From: Opitutaceae bacterium UBA2377
GTDB lineage: Bacteria; Verrucomicrobiota; Verrucomicrobiia; Opitutales; Opitutaceae
Length of the DNA stretch: 22,250 nt
Direction of reading: 5' to 3'
Assembly (NCBI GenBank): GCA_002344205.1
Contig: DDSZ01000007.1
Location: 215 to 22,464, forward strand
The translations under genes were made by a program, and so were the position numbers. The stretch's first letter is position 1; every line of letters begins with the position of its first letter. Positions 7,094-15,125 of the stretch are shown in pieces. Below the pieces are notes generated by a model. That model was given only the letters and a program-made list of their open reading frames with translations. It ran no database searches and was not told the DNA's origin.

Positions 7094-7914
7094 AATTTTC
7101 CATCGCGCAGCTTTTCTTTGTCGCGGCCCTGGCCGGATTGGGGATTTCGGTGGTGCGCCAGCTTGATGGCGGCCATGCTCGCACCGTGAGCGTCGCGGCG
7201 ATACCGAGGGTCACGGAACCGGTGTTGCCGGCATCGAGTGAACTCAGGGCCGGGGAGTGGCCGGCGCCGCGGACGCAAGCAAAAGGCCCCGGCTGGAAAT
7301 ACGAGGTCTTCACGCCGCCGGAAATTTATTACGACCCCGTGACGAAAAAATTCACGGTGGCCGAAGAGCAAAGGGTCGAGGCGGTTGCCGACCAGGTGGC
7401 CACTGCCGGCTTGGTGTTGTTGGCGGTCGGACGGGAAGAATTTCCACTGCGGCTGACGGGATATGTGGGCGGGGAGGGCGGATTTCTGGGTGTCTTCGAA
7501 AATCTCGAAAGCGGCGAGACGCTGCTGGCCGGCGCCGGGCGCGACATTCCGCAACTCGGCTTGCGGATCATTCGTTTCGCGGTGGAGCGCCAGAGCGTGA
7601 ATCTTCCCGAGAGCATGGCGGTCAACGAGCGCGTGGCCGAGGCGGTGGTGCGCGACCAGCGGACCGGCCGGGAGACCGTCCTGCACGAAGGACGGCCGGC
7701 GTGGGGCGTGCGGTGGCAAGCGCGGCTCCGCGACCATGCGGGACGGGAATACAGGCTCGCCGAGGGACAGGAGCTGACCTTGGGCGAGCAACATTACCGG
7801 TTGGAAAAAATCCGGCTCGCTCCCCCCGCCGTGGACCTTACAAAGGTGACGTCCGATTCATCTCCGCCGGCCCGATTAACCCTTGAGCCGGAGATCGCGA
7901 CGCCTGCTCCGTAG
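7090..7914 (+). CDS. Amuc_1099-like pilus-system protein
   Basis: The 274-residue protein has an N-terminal signal anchor (about residues 4-22) and a periplasmic remainder containing VFTPPEIYYDP (about 76) and a C-terminal block around EGQELTLGEQHYRLEKI. I recognise no enzymatic motif. Its place between the PilO-like gene and the secretin gene corresponds to Amuc_1099 in Akkermansia; in classical type IV pilus operons this slot is held by the lipoprotein PilP, which bridges PilNO and the secretin. A bridging role is therefore the best guess, although no lipobox is visible. The ATG at 7090 overlaps the upstream stop by 4 bases (ATGA), strong evidence of translational coupling. An in-frame ATG at 6973 lies within the upstream gene and is not used. 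The secretin gene follows after 17 bases. Confidence 0.72.
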   Translation: MKFSIAQLFFVAALAGLGISVVRQLDGGHARTVSVAAIPRVTEPVLPASSELRAGEWPAPRTQAKGPGWKYEVFTPPEIYYDPVTKKFTVAEEQRVEAVADQVATAGLVLLAVGREEFPLRLTGYVGGEGGFLGVFENLESGETLLAGAGRDIPQLGLRIIRFAVERQSVNLPESMAVNERVAEAVVRDQRTGRETVLHEGRPAWGVRWQARLRDHAGREYRLAEGQELTLGEQHYRLEKIRLAPPAVDLTKVTSDSSPPARLTLEPEIATPAP

Positions 7915-7931
7915 CTCCTGAACCGAACGAC

Positions 7932-10430
7932 ATGAATCCCGTCGGCAAAAAATCGTGGCCTTTCCTGCTGGTGTTGCTGCTGGGCCTGTCGCTCACGGGC
8001 TGGCGGCCTTTAGTCGCGCAGAGCAACACGGAGACAAAAATCCGCCTGATGGCGGAGGCGCTGCGCGCCCGGGATGCGGGTGACAGCCAGACGGCCCGGG
8101 CGCATCTCGAAGAATTGAACCGCCTTTCACCCGGCGACCCCGTGGTGCGGCGGCTGCTGGAGGAAACGGCCGGGGCGCCGACCGCGATGCCGGCGGGACT
8201 GAATCTGGAAATCGTGGACGCCGACGCTGAAGCGATTGCCCGCGAGGAAGGTGATCGGCTGCGGCGCCTGATGACTGCCGCGATGGACCGGCAACAGGAA
8301 GCCCGGCAGCTCGCGCGCGACGGTCGCCGGCGTGAAGCGGCGGCGGTGCTGGCTGCGGCGGTTGCGGACCTGCCCATGAACCCGCTGACGCAGGGATTGA
8401 TCGAAGAACTTCGCCGTGAGCAGGCGCAGCACGAACAAGCGGTCGCAAATGTGCATTTGCCCGTGCCGCCGGCGGCTGAGCCGACACTGGCACGATTGGT
8501 CGAGCGCGGGCGCAGCCAGTATTTGGCCGGTGACCGGGTGGCGGCGGAAGCCAGTTTTCGGCAGGTGCTTGACCGGCAACCCGACCACCAGGAGGCGGCG
8601 CGATTCCTCGCCCGCATGGAGGCGGAGAAAGCCCGCACCCCGGGCGCTCAACGCATGCAGACCCGGGGACAGTTGCTGGCGGAAGTGGACCGCAGTTGGC
8701 AGCGGCCGGAGGTGTTCCAAGAGCGGTTGCCGAGCGCTGCCGGAGCGCATGCCGGTGCGCCGCTGGCGCGAAAACTGGAGGAGATCATCCTGCCGAATGT
8801 GAGCTTCACGCGCATGGAAATCGGGCGGGTGGTCTCGGCGCTGAGCGCCGCGGCGGAAGAATTTGATGCAACCGCCGCCGCCCCGCGCGGCGTCAACATC
8901 GTGCTGCTGGACCCCGCCGACAAGCGGCCGACGGTCACGCTCACCCTGCGCAACACGAACCTGAAGCGTGTGCTGGATTTCGTGACCGAATCCGTGGGCT
9001 ATCAATACGAAGTGCAGGCGGATGCGGTGGTGGTGCGGCCGGGCGGCGAAGCTTCGGCGTTGGAGACGGCGTTTTTCCCGGTTTCGCGCGCGACGGTTTT
9101 GCGGATGACGGGATTGGGCGGTGCGCCTGCGGCCCGGCCGGTGGATCCGTTTTCATCCGCCGGCGCGAGCAATGATCCGCCGGCCGGCAGCGAGGCGCAG
9201 GCCATGCGGGGATTTCTCCAGCAGGCCGGCGTGAATTTCGAAACGGTAACCGGCAGCAGCCTCGCCTACGACGGCTCCGCGATCATCGTGACGCAGAGCG
9301 CCCGCAACCTGGAGCGCATCCGCAATATTTTGAACCGCTACAACGATATCCGCCAGGTGGAGATCGAGGCTAAGTTCATGGAAGTGCAGGAAGGTGCGCT
9401 GGAGGAGTTGGGCATCAGTTGGAGCGCGGCGACGCGGGCCGCGCAGCAAAACGCCGGCGCCCGGGCCACTTACCTGACCAGCAACCGTTCGCTGGCGGCG
9501 GCTTTCACGAATACGGTTTCCAGTCAGCAGGGACGGATCGTCCGGCCCGAGAGCATCACGGTCAATTCCGACGGTGAGGTCGTCGTGAATCCCGAGCTGA
9601 ATATCCCGATCATCAACAATGCGCCGCAGTTGCCGGGCTCCACCTACCTCGGTGTGGGTGCGAATGCCCTGGCCAACATCATGGGGGTGATCGGCGAGTT
9701 TGACGTGAACGCGATTGTGCGGGCGTTGGCGCAAAAGCAGGGCACCGATCTCCTGAGCGCGCCCAAGGTGACCGTGCTGTCGGGAAATCCGGCGACGATG
9801 ACCGTGGCGCAGGAGCTGCGGTATCCGCAGAGCTTCGGCCAGACGCAGAGCCAGGTCGGCACCGGCAGCGCCAGCGGCGGCGGCTCCGCGGGTGTCACGA
9901 TCACGGCCGGCACGCCGCAGGAATTCACCACCCGCAATGTCGGCGTGGAACTGAAGGTCACCCCGACGGTCGAGGAGGATGACTACAGCATCAGCCTGGA
10001 CCTCAATCCACGGGTGACGGAGTTCGACGGTTTCGTGGAATACGGCGGCCCGAGCGTCGCGGTTTCCGGCAGCACGACGGTGACGGTGCCGTCGGGATTT
10101 TATCAGCCGATCTTCTCGGTGCGCGACATCTCCACCAAGGTGACGATTTGGGACGGCGCGACGCTCATCATGGGCGGCTTGACGCGGGAGGAAGTGAAGA
10201 AAGTGAACGACAAGGTCCCGGTGCTGGGCGACCTGCCCTTGCTGGGCCGGATGTTCCGGGCGAAGGGCGAGAGCACGCAGAAGCGCAACCTGCTCATTTT
10301 CGTGACGGCAAACCTGATGAGCCCCGGCGGCTCGCCAAAGAAGCAGTCGCTGGAGAATGTCGGCCCGAGCGCGCTGTTTCGCGACCCGGTGATCGTGACG
10401 CCGGCCGGCATCGAGCCGCGGAGCCGTTAG
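7932..10430 (+). CDS. Type IV pilus/type II secretion-type secretin, Amuc_1098-like
   Basis: This 832-residue outer-membrane pore subunit begins with a signal peptide (about residues 1-30, ending near VAQ). Helical repeats resembling TPRs follow at about 40-80 and 188-230. At about 280-372 an STN/N0-type domain (LEEIILPNVSFTRMEIGRV, then RPTVTLTLRNTNLKRVLDFV) is seen. A second N-type domain at about 425-480 contains NLERIRNILNRYNDI and VEIEAKFMEVQEG. The secretin beta-barrel region runs from about 590 to 800, with TDLLSAPKVTVLSG, GVELKVTPTVEEDDYSISLD and the diagnostic KVPVLGDLPLLGRMF near residue 760. Secretins multimerise to form the gate for the fibre. No AMIN domain is seen, so it differs from classical PilQ; TPR-like repeats before the N-domains agree with the Amuc_1098 type. 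It is the last gene of the cluster. Confidence 0.93.
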   Translation: MNPVGKKSWPFLLVLLLGLSLTGWRPLVAQSNTETKIRLMAEALRARDAGDSQTARAHLEELNRLSPGDPVVRRLLEETAGAPTAMPAGLNLEIVDADAEAIAREEGDRLRRLMTAAMDRQQEARQLARDGRRREAAAVLAAAVADLPMNPLTQGLIEELRREQAQHEQAVANVHLPVPPAAEPTLARLVERGRSQYLAGDRVAAEASFRQVLDRQPDHQEAARFLARMEAEKARTPGAQRMQTRGQLLAEVDRSWQRPEVFQERLPSAAGAHAGAPLARKLEEIILPNVSFTRMEIGRVVSALSAAAEEFDATAAAPRGVNIVLLDPADKRPTVTLTLRNTNLKRVLDFVTESVGYQYEVQADAVVVRPGGEASALETAFFPVSRATVLRMTGLGGAPAARPVDPFSSAGASNDPPAGSEAQAMRGFLQQAGVNFETVTGSSLAYDGSAIIVTQSARNLERIRNILNRYNDIRQVEIEAKFMEVQEGALEELGISWSAATRAAQQNAGARATYLTSNRSLAAAFTNTVSSQQGRIVRPESITVNSDGEVVVNPELNIPIINNAPQLPGSTYLGVGANALANIMGVIGEFDVNAIVRALAQKQGTDLLSAPKVTVLSGNPATMTVAQELRYPQSFGQTQSQVGTGSASGGGSAGVTITAGTPQEFTTRNVGVELKVTPTVEEDDYSISLDLNPRVTEFDGFVEYGGPSVAVSGSTTVTVPSGFYQPIFSVRDISTKVTIWDGATLIMGGLTREEVKKVNDKVPVLGDLPLLGRMFRAKGESTQKRNLLIFVTANLMSPGGSPKKQSLENVGPSALFRDPVIVTPAGIEPRSR

Positions 10431-10488
10431 GAAGGCGGACGGATTTAGGGTTTGCGACCGGCGCCGCCGGCGATTCGCTCGCCGTTCC

Positions 10489-11370
10489 ATGGCAAAGTGG
10501 CTCCTCGTTGATGGTTTCAATCTCGCCTACCGCTGTTTTTATGCGCTGCCCGAGCTCACGCGCAGCGACGGCTTTCCCACCGGGGCACTCCATGGCTGGG
10601 TGAAATCGCTGTGGAAGCTGGCCGACCAGGAAAAGCCCGAGGCGACGCTGGTTTTCTTCGATCTCGGCGGCTCGCAGGACCGGCTGGCCCTGCATCCGGC
10701 ATACAAGGCGCAGCGGGCCGAAATGCCGGAGGCGTTGGAAAAACAGATTGAGCCGCTGAAGCAACTGACCCGCGCGATGGGGTTGGTCGGCATTGAGCTG
10801 GAGGGAGTCGAGAGCGACGACCTGCTGGCGGCCCAGGCGGTGGCGTTGGCGCGGGCCGGGCACGAGGCGATCATCGTGAGCAGCGACAAGGATTTTGCGC
10901 AGATCGTGGGCGAGCGGATCAAGATCATGCTGCCGCCGCCATCCGCCAACCCGAAGCTTGGCTGGCGGCTGCTGGATGCCGCCGGCGTGCTGGACAAATA
11001 CGGCGTGCCGCCGGCGCAGATTGCCGATTATCTCGCGCTCGTGGGCGACACGTCGGACAATATCCCCGGCATCGACGGCGTGGGCCCAAAAACCGCGGCC
11101 AAATGGCTGGCAGAGTGGGGCAACTTGGAGGGTGTGCTTACCCATGCGGCGGAGCTGAAGCCCGAACGTTTCCGGGAAGTCGTGGCCGCGGCGGCGGACC
11201 GCATCCGGCTCAACCTGAAGCTCACCACGCTCAATCTTGGCCTGCCGACCGTGGCCGCGGAGAAGACGCCGCCGCAGGTGGGCGAGTTGCTGCGCCTGCT
11301 GGAATCCTTCGAGATGAAGGGCACCCTCGCCGAGGCCCGCACGCGCTACGTGCAGGCGGAGCTGTTCTGA
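10489..11370 (+). CDS. Free-standing 5'-3' exonuclease, DNA polymerase I N-domain type
   Basis: The 293-residue protein matches the 5' nuclease domain of bacterial DNA polymerase I without any polymerase part. Metal-binding residues of the FEN/PIN-like fold are visible: D8 in VDGFNLAYR, D58, E108, D110 and D111 in GVESDDLL, D133 and D135 in SSDKDF, and D187 and D190 in GDTSDNIPGIDGVGPKTA. The last block also contains the helix-hairpin-helix DNA-binding element. HPAYKAQRAEMP is the conserved arginine/lysine clamp region. The likely role is removal of RNA primers or DNA flaps during replication and repair. The start at 10489 opens at the first conserved strand. It lies 58 bases after the secretin gene, so read-through from the pilus-like cluster is possible but no functional link is evident. 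It converges with the response regulator gene 9 bases away. Confidence 0.93.
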   Translation: MAKWLLVDGFNLAYRCFYALPELTRSDGFPTGALHGWVKSLWKLADQEKPEATLVFFDLGGSQDRLALHPAYKAQRAEMPEALEKQIEPLKQLTRAMGLVGIELEGVESDDLLAAQAVALARAGHEAIIVSSDKDFAQIVGERIKIMLPPPSANPKLGWRLLDAAGVLDKYGVPPAQIADYLALVGDTSDNIPGIDGVGPKTAAKWLAEWGNLEGVLTHAAELKPERFREVVAAAADRIRLNLKLTTLNLGLPTVAAEKTPPQVGELLRLLESFEMKGTLAEARTRYVQAELF

Positions 11371-11379
11371 CGCTGATTA

Positions 11380-12129
11380 CTACCGGCCCTCGGCCGACAC
11401 GCCTTTGGGGTCGAAGATGTAGCCGATGCCGTGGACGGTGCGGAAGGCGTCGAGGTTGAGCCCGTGGCTCTTGTAAAGCTCGCGCACCTTGACGATGTAT
11501 TGGTCGAGGGAGCGGCTGCGCACATCGGCATGGATGCCCCAGACGGCGTGAATGAGCGCTTTGCGCGTGATGACCACGCCCTGGTTGTCGTTGAGGTAGG
11601 AAAGGATGCCGAGTTCCTTGCGGCCGATGACTCCGGCCACGCCCTGCGGAAAGGTGATCTCCAGCCGGACGGGATTGATGCGGGCGCCGCAAAACTCGAA
11701 CGGAGTGTCCGAAACCCGGACATTTTTGGTGAGGTTGAGGTCGGCCGAGGACTCAGCCCGGCGCAGGACGGCGCGGATGCGGGCGATGAGTTCGGGAAAG
11801 CTGAACGGCTTGGTGATGTAGTCGTCGCCGCCCATCTCCAAGGCCCGGACCTTGCTGGCCTCCGCGTCATTGCCGGTCAGGAAAATCGTGGGCACGACGA
11901 TATCGTCGGCCTTGAGCTCCTCGAGCAGGGCAAAGCCGGACTGGTCGGGCAGGCTGATGTCGAGCAGCATCAGGTTGGCGAAGTTCTTGCGCAGGAACTT
12001 TGCCGCGTGGGCCCCACGGTGGTAAACTTGGGTTTGCATGCCGGCATCCTCGAGGTGACGGGCAATGAGCTTGGCCAGTTCGTCCTCGTCCTCGACTACC
12101 AGAATCAATGGCTTGGGTTCGGCGCGCAT
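11380..12129 (-). CDS. OmpR/PhoB-family response regulator (orphan)
   Basis: The 249-residue protein combines a receiver domain (about residues 8-120) with a winged-helix DNA-binding domain (about 150-245). Receiver residues are all present: acidic pocket E13/D14 in VVEDED, phospho-acceptor D57 in LLDISLPDQSG, T85 in FLTGN and K107 in YITKPFS. The C-terminal part contains GRKELGILSYLNDNQG, a recognition-helix region around SLDQYIVKVRELY and the wing GIGYIF. It should be a phosphorylation-dependent transcription factor, but no histidine kinase lies nearby, so its signal is unknown. The ATG at 12129 places the domain at residue 8, as usual. A TTG at 12174 would extend the protein, but that codon lies inside a TTGACA box and is not preferred. 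It is divergent from hisG. Confidence 0.93.
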   Translation of the reverse strand: MRAEPKPLILVVEDEDELAKLIARHLEDAGMQTQVYHRGAHAAKFLRKNFANLMLLDISLPDQSGFALLEELKADDIVVPTIFLTGNDAEASKVRALEMGGDDYITKPFSFPELIARIRAVLRRAESSADLNLTKNVRVSDTPFEFCGARINPVRLEITFPQGVAGVIGRKELGILSYLNDNQGVVITRKALIHAVWGIHADVRSRSLDQYIVKVRELYKSHGLNLDAFRTVHGIGYIFDPKGVSAEGR

Positions 12130-12144
12130 GAGCTGATGGGGTCC

Positions 12145-12174
12145 ATTCCCTAGGTTCAGGGTTGTGATTGTCAA
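12145..12174 (-). promoter_or_regulatory. Possible promoter of the response regulator gene
   Basis: On the minus strand a perfect TTGACA (12169-12174) is followed after 18 bases by GGGAAT (12145-12150), a weak -10 with only the last three bases matching TATAAT. Transcription would start only about 10 bases before the ATG at 12129, giving a very short leader. The weak -10 keeps confidence low. Confidence 0.3.
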
Positions 12175-12274
12175 AGCCTACTTCCGTCACCCGTGAAGTC
12201 GCCTCGCAGAAGATTCCGGCTGCCAGGCGTGCGGCGCGCGCTCCGAGAATTTACTTGAAGCAAGATGGGGCGGC

Positions 12275-13174
12275 GTGTCCCTTGGCCGCGTGTCCGACCG
12301 CAAGCCCATACTGATGCTCGGACTGCCGAAAGGCAGCCTCGAGGAGTCCACCAAGTCCCTGTTTGCCAAGGCAGGCTGGAGAATCACGACCAGTTCACGT
12401 TCCTACAAGCCGGCGATCGACGATCCGGAGTTGGACGGGCGTTTTGTGCGCGCCCAAGAGGTCAGCCGCTACGTGGAGCATGGCTTCTTTGACTGCGGGC
12501 TGACCGGGCACGACTGGATCCTGGAGAACGAGTCGGATGTCGTCGAGGTGTGCGACCTCATCTACAGCCGCGCTTCGGTGCAAAAATCGCGCTGGGTGCT
12601 GTGCGTGCCGGAGGATTCCGGCATCACCAAGCCGGAGCAACTGGCCGGCAAGCGGGTGGCCACCGAGCTGGTGGGCACGGTGCGGCGCTATTTCAAGCGC
12701 AAGCGGATCAAGGCCGAGGTGGAGTTTTCGTGGGGCGCGACCGAGGTGAAAGTGCCGGACCTCGTGGATGCGATCGTGGACATCACCGAGACGGGCAATT
12801 CGATCCGGGCCAACAAACTGCGCATCATCGACACGCTGCTTGAGACCAACACCAAGCTGATCGCGAACAAGGCGAGCTGGAAGAACCCGGCGAAGCGCCG
12901 CAAGATCGAGACCATCGCCCTGCTCCTGCAGGGGGCGCTGGAAGCGGAAAGCAAGGTCGGCCTCAAGATGAATCTCCGCAAATCCGCGCTGGAGCGGGTG
13001 TCCCAGGCGTTGCCGGCGCTGCGCAACCCCACCATTTCCCAGCTCAGCAGTCCGGAGTGGATCGCGCTTGAAACCGTGATTGATGAAAAGGTGGTCCGCG
13101 AAATCATTCCCCGGCTTAAGGAGCTCGGCGCGGAAGGCATCGTCGAATATCCGCTCAACAAGGTCGTGTTTTAA
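12275..13174 (+). CDS. hisG: ATP phosphoribosyltransferase, long form
   Basis: This enzyme condenses ATP with phosphoribosyl pyrophosphate, the first and feedback-controlled step of histidine synthesis, in the cytoplasm. The 299-residue length and the C-terminal extension (about 220-299, ending EGIVEYPLNKVVF) identify the long form with a built-in histidine-binding regulatory domain, so no HisZ is needed. Visible motifs are LGLPKGSLEEST (15-26), the substrate-binding ELVGTVRRYFKRK (131-143) and the phosphoribosyl-binding loop VDIVDITETGNSI-type segment at about 164-177. The start is GTG at 12275; a second in-frame GTG at 12290 is an alternative and only removes five residues. The gene is divergent from the response regulator and is the first of a run of four genes on the plus strand; no other his genes are in the window. 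Confidence 0.95.
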   Translation: MSLGRVSDRKPILMLGLPKGSLEESTKSLFAKAGWRITTSSRSYKPAIDDPELDGRFVRAQEVSRYVEHGFFDCGLTGHDWILENESDVVEVCDLIYSRASVQKSRWVLCVPEDSGITKPEQLAGKRVATELVGTVRRYFKRKRIKAEVEFSWGATEVKVPDLVDAIVDITETGNSIRANKLRIIDTLLETNTKLIANKASWKNPAKRRKIETIALLLQGALEAESKVGLKMNLRKSALERVSQALPALRNPTISQLSSPEWIALETVIDEKVVREIIPRLKELGAEGIVEYPLNKVVF

Positions 13175-13188
13175 CCCATACTTTGCCC

Positions 13189-14067
13189 ATGCGCACCGTC
13201 ACCCTCGGCCTCCTCCAGCACGCCTGCGCCGCCAGTCCCGCGGCCAACCTCAAGAAAACCCTCGCGCTCACCGAGCAGGCCGCGAAGCGCGGCGCGAAGA
13301 TCATCTGCACGCAGGAGCTCTTCCGCTCGCAGTATTTCTGTCAGGCGGAGAACCACGACTATTTCAAACTGGCCGAGCCCATCCCCGGACCCAGCACCGC
13401 GGCCTTCCAGAAAATCGCGAAGAAGCACAAGGTCGTGATCATCGCCTCGCTCTTCGAAAAGCGGGCCTCCGGGCTTTACCACAACACTGCCGTCATCATC
13501 GACGCCGACGGCTCGCTGCTCGGCATCTACCGGAAGATGCACATCCCGGACGATCCGCTTTACTACGAGAAGTTCTATTTCACCCCCGGCGATACCGGAT
13601 TCCGGGCCTGGCAGACCAAATACGGCAAGATCGGCGTGCTCATCTGCTGGGATCAATGGTATCCCGAGGGCGCGCGGCTGACGGCGCTGCAAGGGGCGGA
13701 GATCCTGTTCTATCCCACCGCGATCGGCTGGCACCCGAGCGAAAAGCAGGAATACGGGGCAAACCAGCACGGCGCCTGGGAAACCATCCAGCGGTCGCAT
13801 GCCGTGGCCAACGGCTGCTACGTCGCGGCCGTCAACCGGATCGGCGTCGAGACACCCGAGGGCGGCGACGGCATTGAGTTTTGGGGCCAGAGCTTCGTGG
13901 CCGGCACCAGCGGCCAGATTCTCGCCAAGGCCAGCGTGGACCGGGAGGAAATCCTCCTCGTGCCCGTGGACATGGAGAAGGTGGACGTCACCCGCACGCA
14001 CTGGCCGTTCCTGCGCGACCGGCGGATCGATGCGTATGGCGACCTGACCAAGCGTTTTCGCGACTGA
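13189..14067 (+). CDS. aguB: N-carbamoylputrescine amidase
   Basis: This nitrilase-superfamily enzyme hydrolyses N-carbamoylputrescine to putrescine, ammonia and carbon dioxide. The 292-residue protein shows the complete catalytic triad: E43 in CTQELF, K116 in YRKMHIPDD and C153 in LICWDQWYPE. Family-typical stretches are YYEKFYFTPGDTGF, YPTAIGWHP and GQSFVAGTSGQILA. Presence of the agmatine deiminase gene 2 bases downstream makes the substrate assignment firm, since the two act in sequence. The ATG at 13189 is used; an in-frame TTG two codons upstream is unlikely. The gene follows hisG by 14 bases, suggesting one transcript, although the two pathways are unrelated. Confidence 0.96.
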   Translation: MRTVTLGLLQHACAASPAANLKKTLALTEQAAKRGAKIICTQELFRSQYFCQAENHDYFKLAEPIPGPSTAAFQKIAKKHKVVIIASLFEKRASGLYHNTAVIIDADGSLLGIYRKMHIPDDPLYYEKFYFTPGDTGFRAWQTKYGKIGVLICWDQWYPEGARLTALQGAEILFYPTAIGWHPSEKQEYGANQHGAWETIQRSHAVANGCYVAAVNRIGVETPEGGDGIEFWGQSFVAGTSGQILAKASVDREEILLVPVDMEKVDVTRTHWPFLRDRRIDAYGDLTKRFRD

Positions 14068-14069
14068 TC

Positions 14070-15125
14070 ATGGCCGCAGCGAAAACGCCCGCCGCCCTCG
14101 GTTTTCGTATGCCGGCCGAGTGGGAGCCGCAGGAGGCCGTCTGGCTTTCCTGGCCCCGCAACCGCGCCTCCTGGCCGGGCCAGTTCCGGCCCGTGCCGTA
14201 TGCCTTTGCGGAAATTGTCGCGCAGATCAGCCGCTTCCAGGCGGTGCGGATCAACGCCGCCACGCCGCTGCAGGCCCGGGCCAGGGGCCTTTGCGCCAAG
14301 GCCGGTGCCGACCTGACGCGGGTGACATTCTACAACCATCCGACAAACGACGCCTGGTGCCGCGATCACGGACCGATTTTTGTGAAGAACGACCGCACGG
14401 GCGAAGTGGCGGTCACGGACTGGGCCTACAACGCCTGGGGTGACAAGTATCCGCCCTACGATCTCGACAACAAAATCCCGCCCAGCATCGCGAAAAAACT
14501 CCGGCTGCGACGTTTCGTGAACGACATGATCCTCGAAGGCGGATCCATCGATGTGAACGGAAAAGGCCTGCTGCTGACGAGCGAACAGTGCCTCCTCAAC
14601 CAGAACCGCAATCCGCACCTGAGCAGGGAGCAAATCGAGCGGAACCTGAAGGATTATCTCGGCGTGAAGACCGTCCTTTGGGTTGGCGACGGCATCATCG
14701 GCGACGACACCGACGGTCATATCGACGACATCACGCGGTTTTTCCGGTCCGACGGATTCATCACCTGCATCGAGCCGAACCGCCGCGATCCCAACCACAA
14801 AATCCTCGCCGAGAACTTGGAGCGGTTGCGCGGCTTCCGCACCCCGGCCGGGCGCAAGTTCGACCTGGTCGAGCTGCCGATGCCGAAACCTTTCGGCTTC
14901 AAGGGCCAGCAAGTGCCGGCGAGCTACGCCAATTTTCTCGTTATCAACGGCGCGGTCCTGGTCCCGCAGTTCCGGCAAAAAAAGCGTGACGCCGAAGCGC
15001 TGGAAATCGTGGGCCACTGCTTCCCCGGGCGCGAGGCCATCGGCATCGATTGCTACCACCTCATTTGGGGACTGGGCACGCTGCACTGCATCTCGCAGCA
15101 GCAACCGGCCGCGGGAATCAAGTGA
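14070..15125 (+). CDS. aguA: Agmatine deiminase
   Basis: This enzyme converts agmatine to N-carbamoylputrescine and ammonia, supplying the substrate of the upstream amidase; agmatine itself comes from arginine decarboxylation, encoded elsewhere. The 351-residue protein carries the guanidino-group-modifying fold with its active-site residues: D99 in CRDHGPIF, E156 in LEGGSID, H217 in DGHIDDITRF and the nucleophile C340 in GTLHCISQQQPA near the C-terminus. The opening RMPAEWEPQEAVWLSWP is characteristic of the family. The ATG at 14070 was chosen because it lies just before this opening and 2 bases after the aguB stop; a longer frame from 13881 would run inside aguB. Its stop overlaps the GTG of the next gene. 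Confidence 0.96.
   Translation: MAAAKTPAALGFRMPAEWEPQEAVWLSWPRNRASWPGQFRPVPYAFAEIVAQISRFQAVRINAATPLQARARGLCAKAGADLTRVTFYNHPTNDAWCRDHGPIFVKNDRTGEVAVTDWAYNAWGDKYPPYDLDNKIPPSIAKKLRLRRFVNDMILEGGSIDVNGKGLLLTSEQCLLNQNRNPHLSREQIERNLKDYLGVKTVLWVGDGIIGDDTDGHIDDITRFFRSDGFITCIEPNRRDPNHKILAENLERLRGFRTPAGRKFDLVELPMPKPFGFKGQQVPASYANFLVINGAVLVPQFRQKKRDAEALEIVGHCFPGREAIGIDCYHLIWGLGTLHCISQQQPAAGIK

Noticed and set aside
9153..10520. 455-codon antisense frame opposite the secretin gene
   Set aside because: Shadow of the secretin; no domain and composition typical of antisense frames.
12130..12174. N-terminal extension of the response regulator from TTG at 12174
   Set aside because: The extension lies before the normal receiver domain start and its first codon coincides with a TTGACA box.
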